A stretch of 64,000 bases of DNA from Alphaproteobacteria bacterium (GTDB taxonomy: Bacteria; Pseudomonadota; Alphaproteobacteria; Rhizobiales; OSC116), in assembly GCA_002400495.2 (NCBI GenBank), contig NVQL02000077.1:1-64000 (forward strand), written 5' to 3'. Positions 62,178 through 64,000 of the stretch are shown one piece after another. The notes below the pieces were generated by a model. That model was given only the letters and a program-made list of their open reading frames with translations. It was not told the DNA's origin and ran no database searches. Positions within the stretch are counted from its first letter, which is position 1, and every line of letters starts with the position of its first letter. Both the position numbers and the translations under genes were made by a program.

Positions 62178-63239
62178 ATGTATAATGAACTGACAAAGTT
62201 GGCCACCGAAAATTCATCCGATAAACGGCTTGAATTGATGAACACAATCACTGATATGTTCATCACTGATCAGAAAATTAAATCGCTAAGTGAAATAGAA
62301 TTATTTGGCGATATTTTCACTAAGCTTCTGAAAAATATGGACAAAAATGGAAAAATGTTGATCTCTGAGAAGTTTTCACATGTTGAAGACATTCCCAAAA
62401 GTTTTGCTGTGGCGTTGATATATGAAGAGGCTGAAGTGGCCGCGCCGATGTTGCAACATTCTAAAGTGTTTAGTGACACTGACTTGATTAATGTGAATAA
62501 TCTGACCACAACCGAACACCGTGTGGCGGTTGCTGGCCGCATTAATATAAGTGAAATTGTGACCGATAATTTAATTGGCCATGGTGAGCCGATTGTATTG
62601 CACACCATATGCTCGAACGAAACCGCGCATATATCGGATGATGGCTATGCCCACATGGTGAGGCATAACCCAGATGACGGCGCGTTGTTGGCGCTGCTGT
62701 TGCAACGTGATGACCTGCCCGAAGATATAAAATTATTATTGCCGCATTTAAGTGGCGGAACCTTATCTACCGTTGAACGGGTGGCCAATAAACATAGCAA
62801 AGCCGAAATGCGCGATCTGATGGACAAGGCTTATCAAGAACGCAATGCCAAGCAAACAGAAGATAATTTGAAGATGACATCATCACTGGAGCAAGTGAAC
62901 CAAGTGCGCAGTGGCGAACTTAGTTTGGATAAAGCGATTGACCAATTGACCAGTGAAGATATGAGCAAGGGCTTGCCGCAATTTATTGCCGAAATGGGCC
63001 ATGTGGATATAAAATATGTGCAAGAAATTATCGGCCAAACGCGTGGTGAAGCACTGACCGTTTTATGCCGTTCGATTGGAATGTCGGAAAAAGCGTTTGT
63101 TGCCATATGCACGATGCGCCAAGAGCAATTGTCTCTGCCATTATTGAGCAAAAACAAGCATATTAATAGTTTTAAAGATATGGATGTAAAACAGGCTAAA
63201 GTGGCGATTGGGAAATTGAAACTCACTGCTAATATTTAG
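62178..63239 (+). CDS. DUF2336 protein
   Basis: 353 aa, no signal or membrane helix, almost entirely helical. LVTDNLIGHG-like ISEIVTDNLIGHGEPIVLHTIC and LLALLLQRDDLPEDIKLLLPHL fit DUF2336, a family found mainly in Alphaproteobacteria with HEAT-like helical repeats near the N-terminus. Some members sit beside chemotaxis or signalling genes; no function is assigned. Ends at a shared terminator with the ammonium-transporter gene. Confidence 0.85.
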   Translation: MYNELTKLATENSSDKRLELMNTITDMFITDQKIKSLSEIELFGDIFTKLLKNMDKNGKMLISEKFSHVEDIPKSFAVALIYEEAEVAAPMLQHSKVFSDTDLINVNNLTTTEHRVAVAGRINISEIVTDNLIGHGEPIVLHTICSNETAHISDDGYAHMVRHNPDDGALLALLLQRDDLPEDIKLLLPHLSGGTLSTVERVANKHSKAEMRDLMDKAYQERNAKQTEDNLKMTSSLEQVNQVRSGELSLDKAIDQLTSEDMSKGLPQFIAEMGHVDIKYVQEIIGQTRGEALTVLCRSIGMSEKAFVAICTMRQEQLSLPLLSKNKHINSFKDMDVKQAKVAIGKLKLTANI

Positions 63240-63260
63240 GCATTTCGGTTATTAAATTAC

Positions 63261-63301
63261 AAAGCCTCCCAATGATGTTTATTCATTGGGGGGCTTTTTT
63301 T
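63261..63301. terminator. Bidirectional intrinsic terminator
   Basis: AAAGCCTCCCAATGA, 7-nt loop, TCATTGGGGGGCTTT: a 15-bp stem with one G-T pair, followed by T residues on the plus strand and preceded by A residues for the minus strand. It lies between two convergent genes. Confidence 0.88.
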
Positions 63302-63318
63302 ATATTGATCTAATTGGA

Positions 63319-64000
63319 TTAGATTTTTGCATCATGGGTGAATTCTGGATAAGCATGAAGACCAAGTTCTGATACATCGAGACCAGCTAGTTCTTCTTCT
63401 TCTGACACTCTGATACCGATTGTGTATTTTAGCACCAACCAAACAATGGCTGAAACGATACATACAAAGGCACCGATTGAAACAATACCTAATGCTTGAA
63501 CGCCATAGGTGGCATCGCTATTGGTGAACGGTACGATGATTGTACCCCAAATGCCTGCAACCAAATGGACAGACACGGCGCCAACCACATCGTCAATTTT
63601 TAATTTATCAAGCAATGGAACTGCGAAGACAACCAAGGCTGCGCCGATGCCGCCGATGAGCACTGCTTGACCAATTGATGGTGTGAGAGGCTCGGCAGTG
63701 ATGGCCACTAGACCTGCAAGCGCGCCGTTAAGCACCATTGTAAGATCTACTTTTTTGTAAAGCACTTGAGTTAGGATAAGTGCAACCACTGTACCAGATG
63801 CAGCAGCCATATTTGTATTGGTGAAAATACGACCAATTGCCATAGCATCAGCGCCTGAACCTAGAGCCAGTTGTGAGCCACCGTTAAAGCCGAACCAACC
63901 GAACCATAGGATGAATGTACCCAAAGTGGCGAGAGGAAGGTTTGAACCTGGGATTGGTGTGACAACTGTTTGACCGTTAACAGTGCGATATTTACCGAGA
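63319..64000 (-). CDS. amtB: Ammonium transporter, C-terminal part (runs off window)
   Basis: The last 227 residues of an Amt channel; the N-terminus is outside the window. TFILWFGWFGFNGGSQLAL, the pore segment AALVVFAVPLLDKLKIDDVVGAVSVHLVAGIWG in pieces with the twin-helix histidine HLVAG, and a short cytoplasmic tail ending YPEFTHDAKI are visible. Conducts ammonium for assimilation, consistent with the nitrate genes at the other end of the window. A GlnK gene, usually adjacent, would lie outside. Confidence 0.92.
   Translation of the reverse strand, partial: LGKYRTVNGQTVVTPIPGSNLPLATLGTFILWFGWFGFNGGSQLALGSGADAMAIGRIFTNTNMAAASGTVVALILTQVLYKKVDLTMVLNGALAGLVAITAEPLTPSIGQAVLIGGIGAALVVFAVPLLDKLKIDDVVGAVSVHLVAGIWGTIIVPFTNSDATYGVQALGIVSIGAFVCIVSAIVWLVLKYTIGIRVSEEEELAGLDVSELGLHAYPEFTHDAKI

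Overview
The window looks like chromosomal DNA from a motile, Gram-negative alphaproteobacterium of modest GC content, probably aquatic. I infer this from the DUF2336 protein, the cob-style cobalamin gene set, the CobN/CobW pair, and the Fur, Pho and sigma-54 type control sites. Coding density is high. I found no tRNA, rRNA, insertion sequence, prophage or CRISPR array.

Region 1 (1-10.3 kb) is nitrogen-centred. After the edge of uppP lie two broken genes, a cation-efflux gene and a narK-type nitrate transporter, joined tail to tail inside an 18-bp sequence that fits both. Divergent -24/-12 promoters then flank the start of the nirB-nirD-nasA operon. A mobA operon (cofactor for NasA) and a chemoreceptor with a nitrate/nitrite-sensing (NIT) type input domain follow. 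An ammonium transporter closes the window at the other end.

Region 2 (10.4-30.2 kb) is a mix of accessory and housekeeping genes: a PH-like membrane protein with a possible frameshift, an FAH hydrolase, a NAMPT/HAD pair, a LysR regulator with a secreted protein, a three-gene ABC operon resembling zinc-linked FtsX-type systems, an alkaline phosphatase with a Pho box, a MarR-GNAT fusion, an Hsp70-like protein, a Fur-boxed ferric ABC transporter without its ATPase, an Lrp regulator, a PfkB kinase and a GGDEF-EAL protein.

Region 3 (30.3-57.5 kb) is a nearly complete cobalamin cluster in several divergent blocks: cbiB-cobC-cobB-cobA, cbiD-cobK, cbiX-cobH-cobL-cobI-cbiG/cobJ-cobM, cobO-cobN-cobW-cobP, cobT-cobS and cobQ. 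It mixes marks of the cobalt-early route (CbiX, CbiD, CbiG) with marks of the cobalt-late route (CobN). It is interrupted by a response regulator and an SSS-type hybrid kinase resembling the CrbR/CrbS acetate-switch pair. CobA also feeds siroheme, which NirB needs, so regions 1 and 3 are metabolically linked.

Region 4 (57.6-64 kb) has an MMPL/RND exporter operon with a DUF1579-like and a DUF1643-like protein, a YihY-family membrane protein preceded by a 15-bp triple repeat and lacking a clear start codon, DUF2336, and the 3' part of an ammonium transporter gene.
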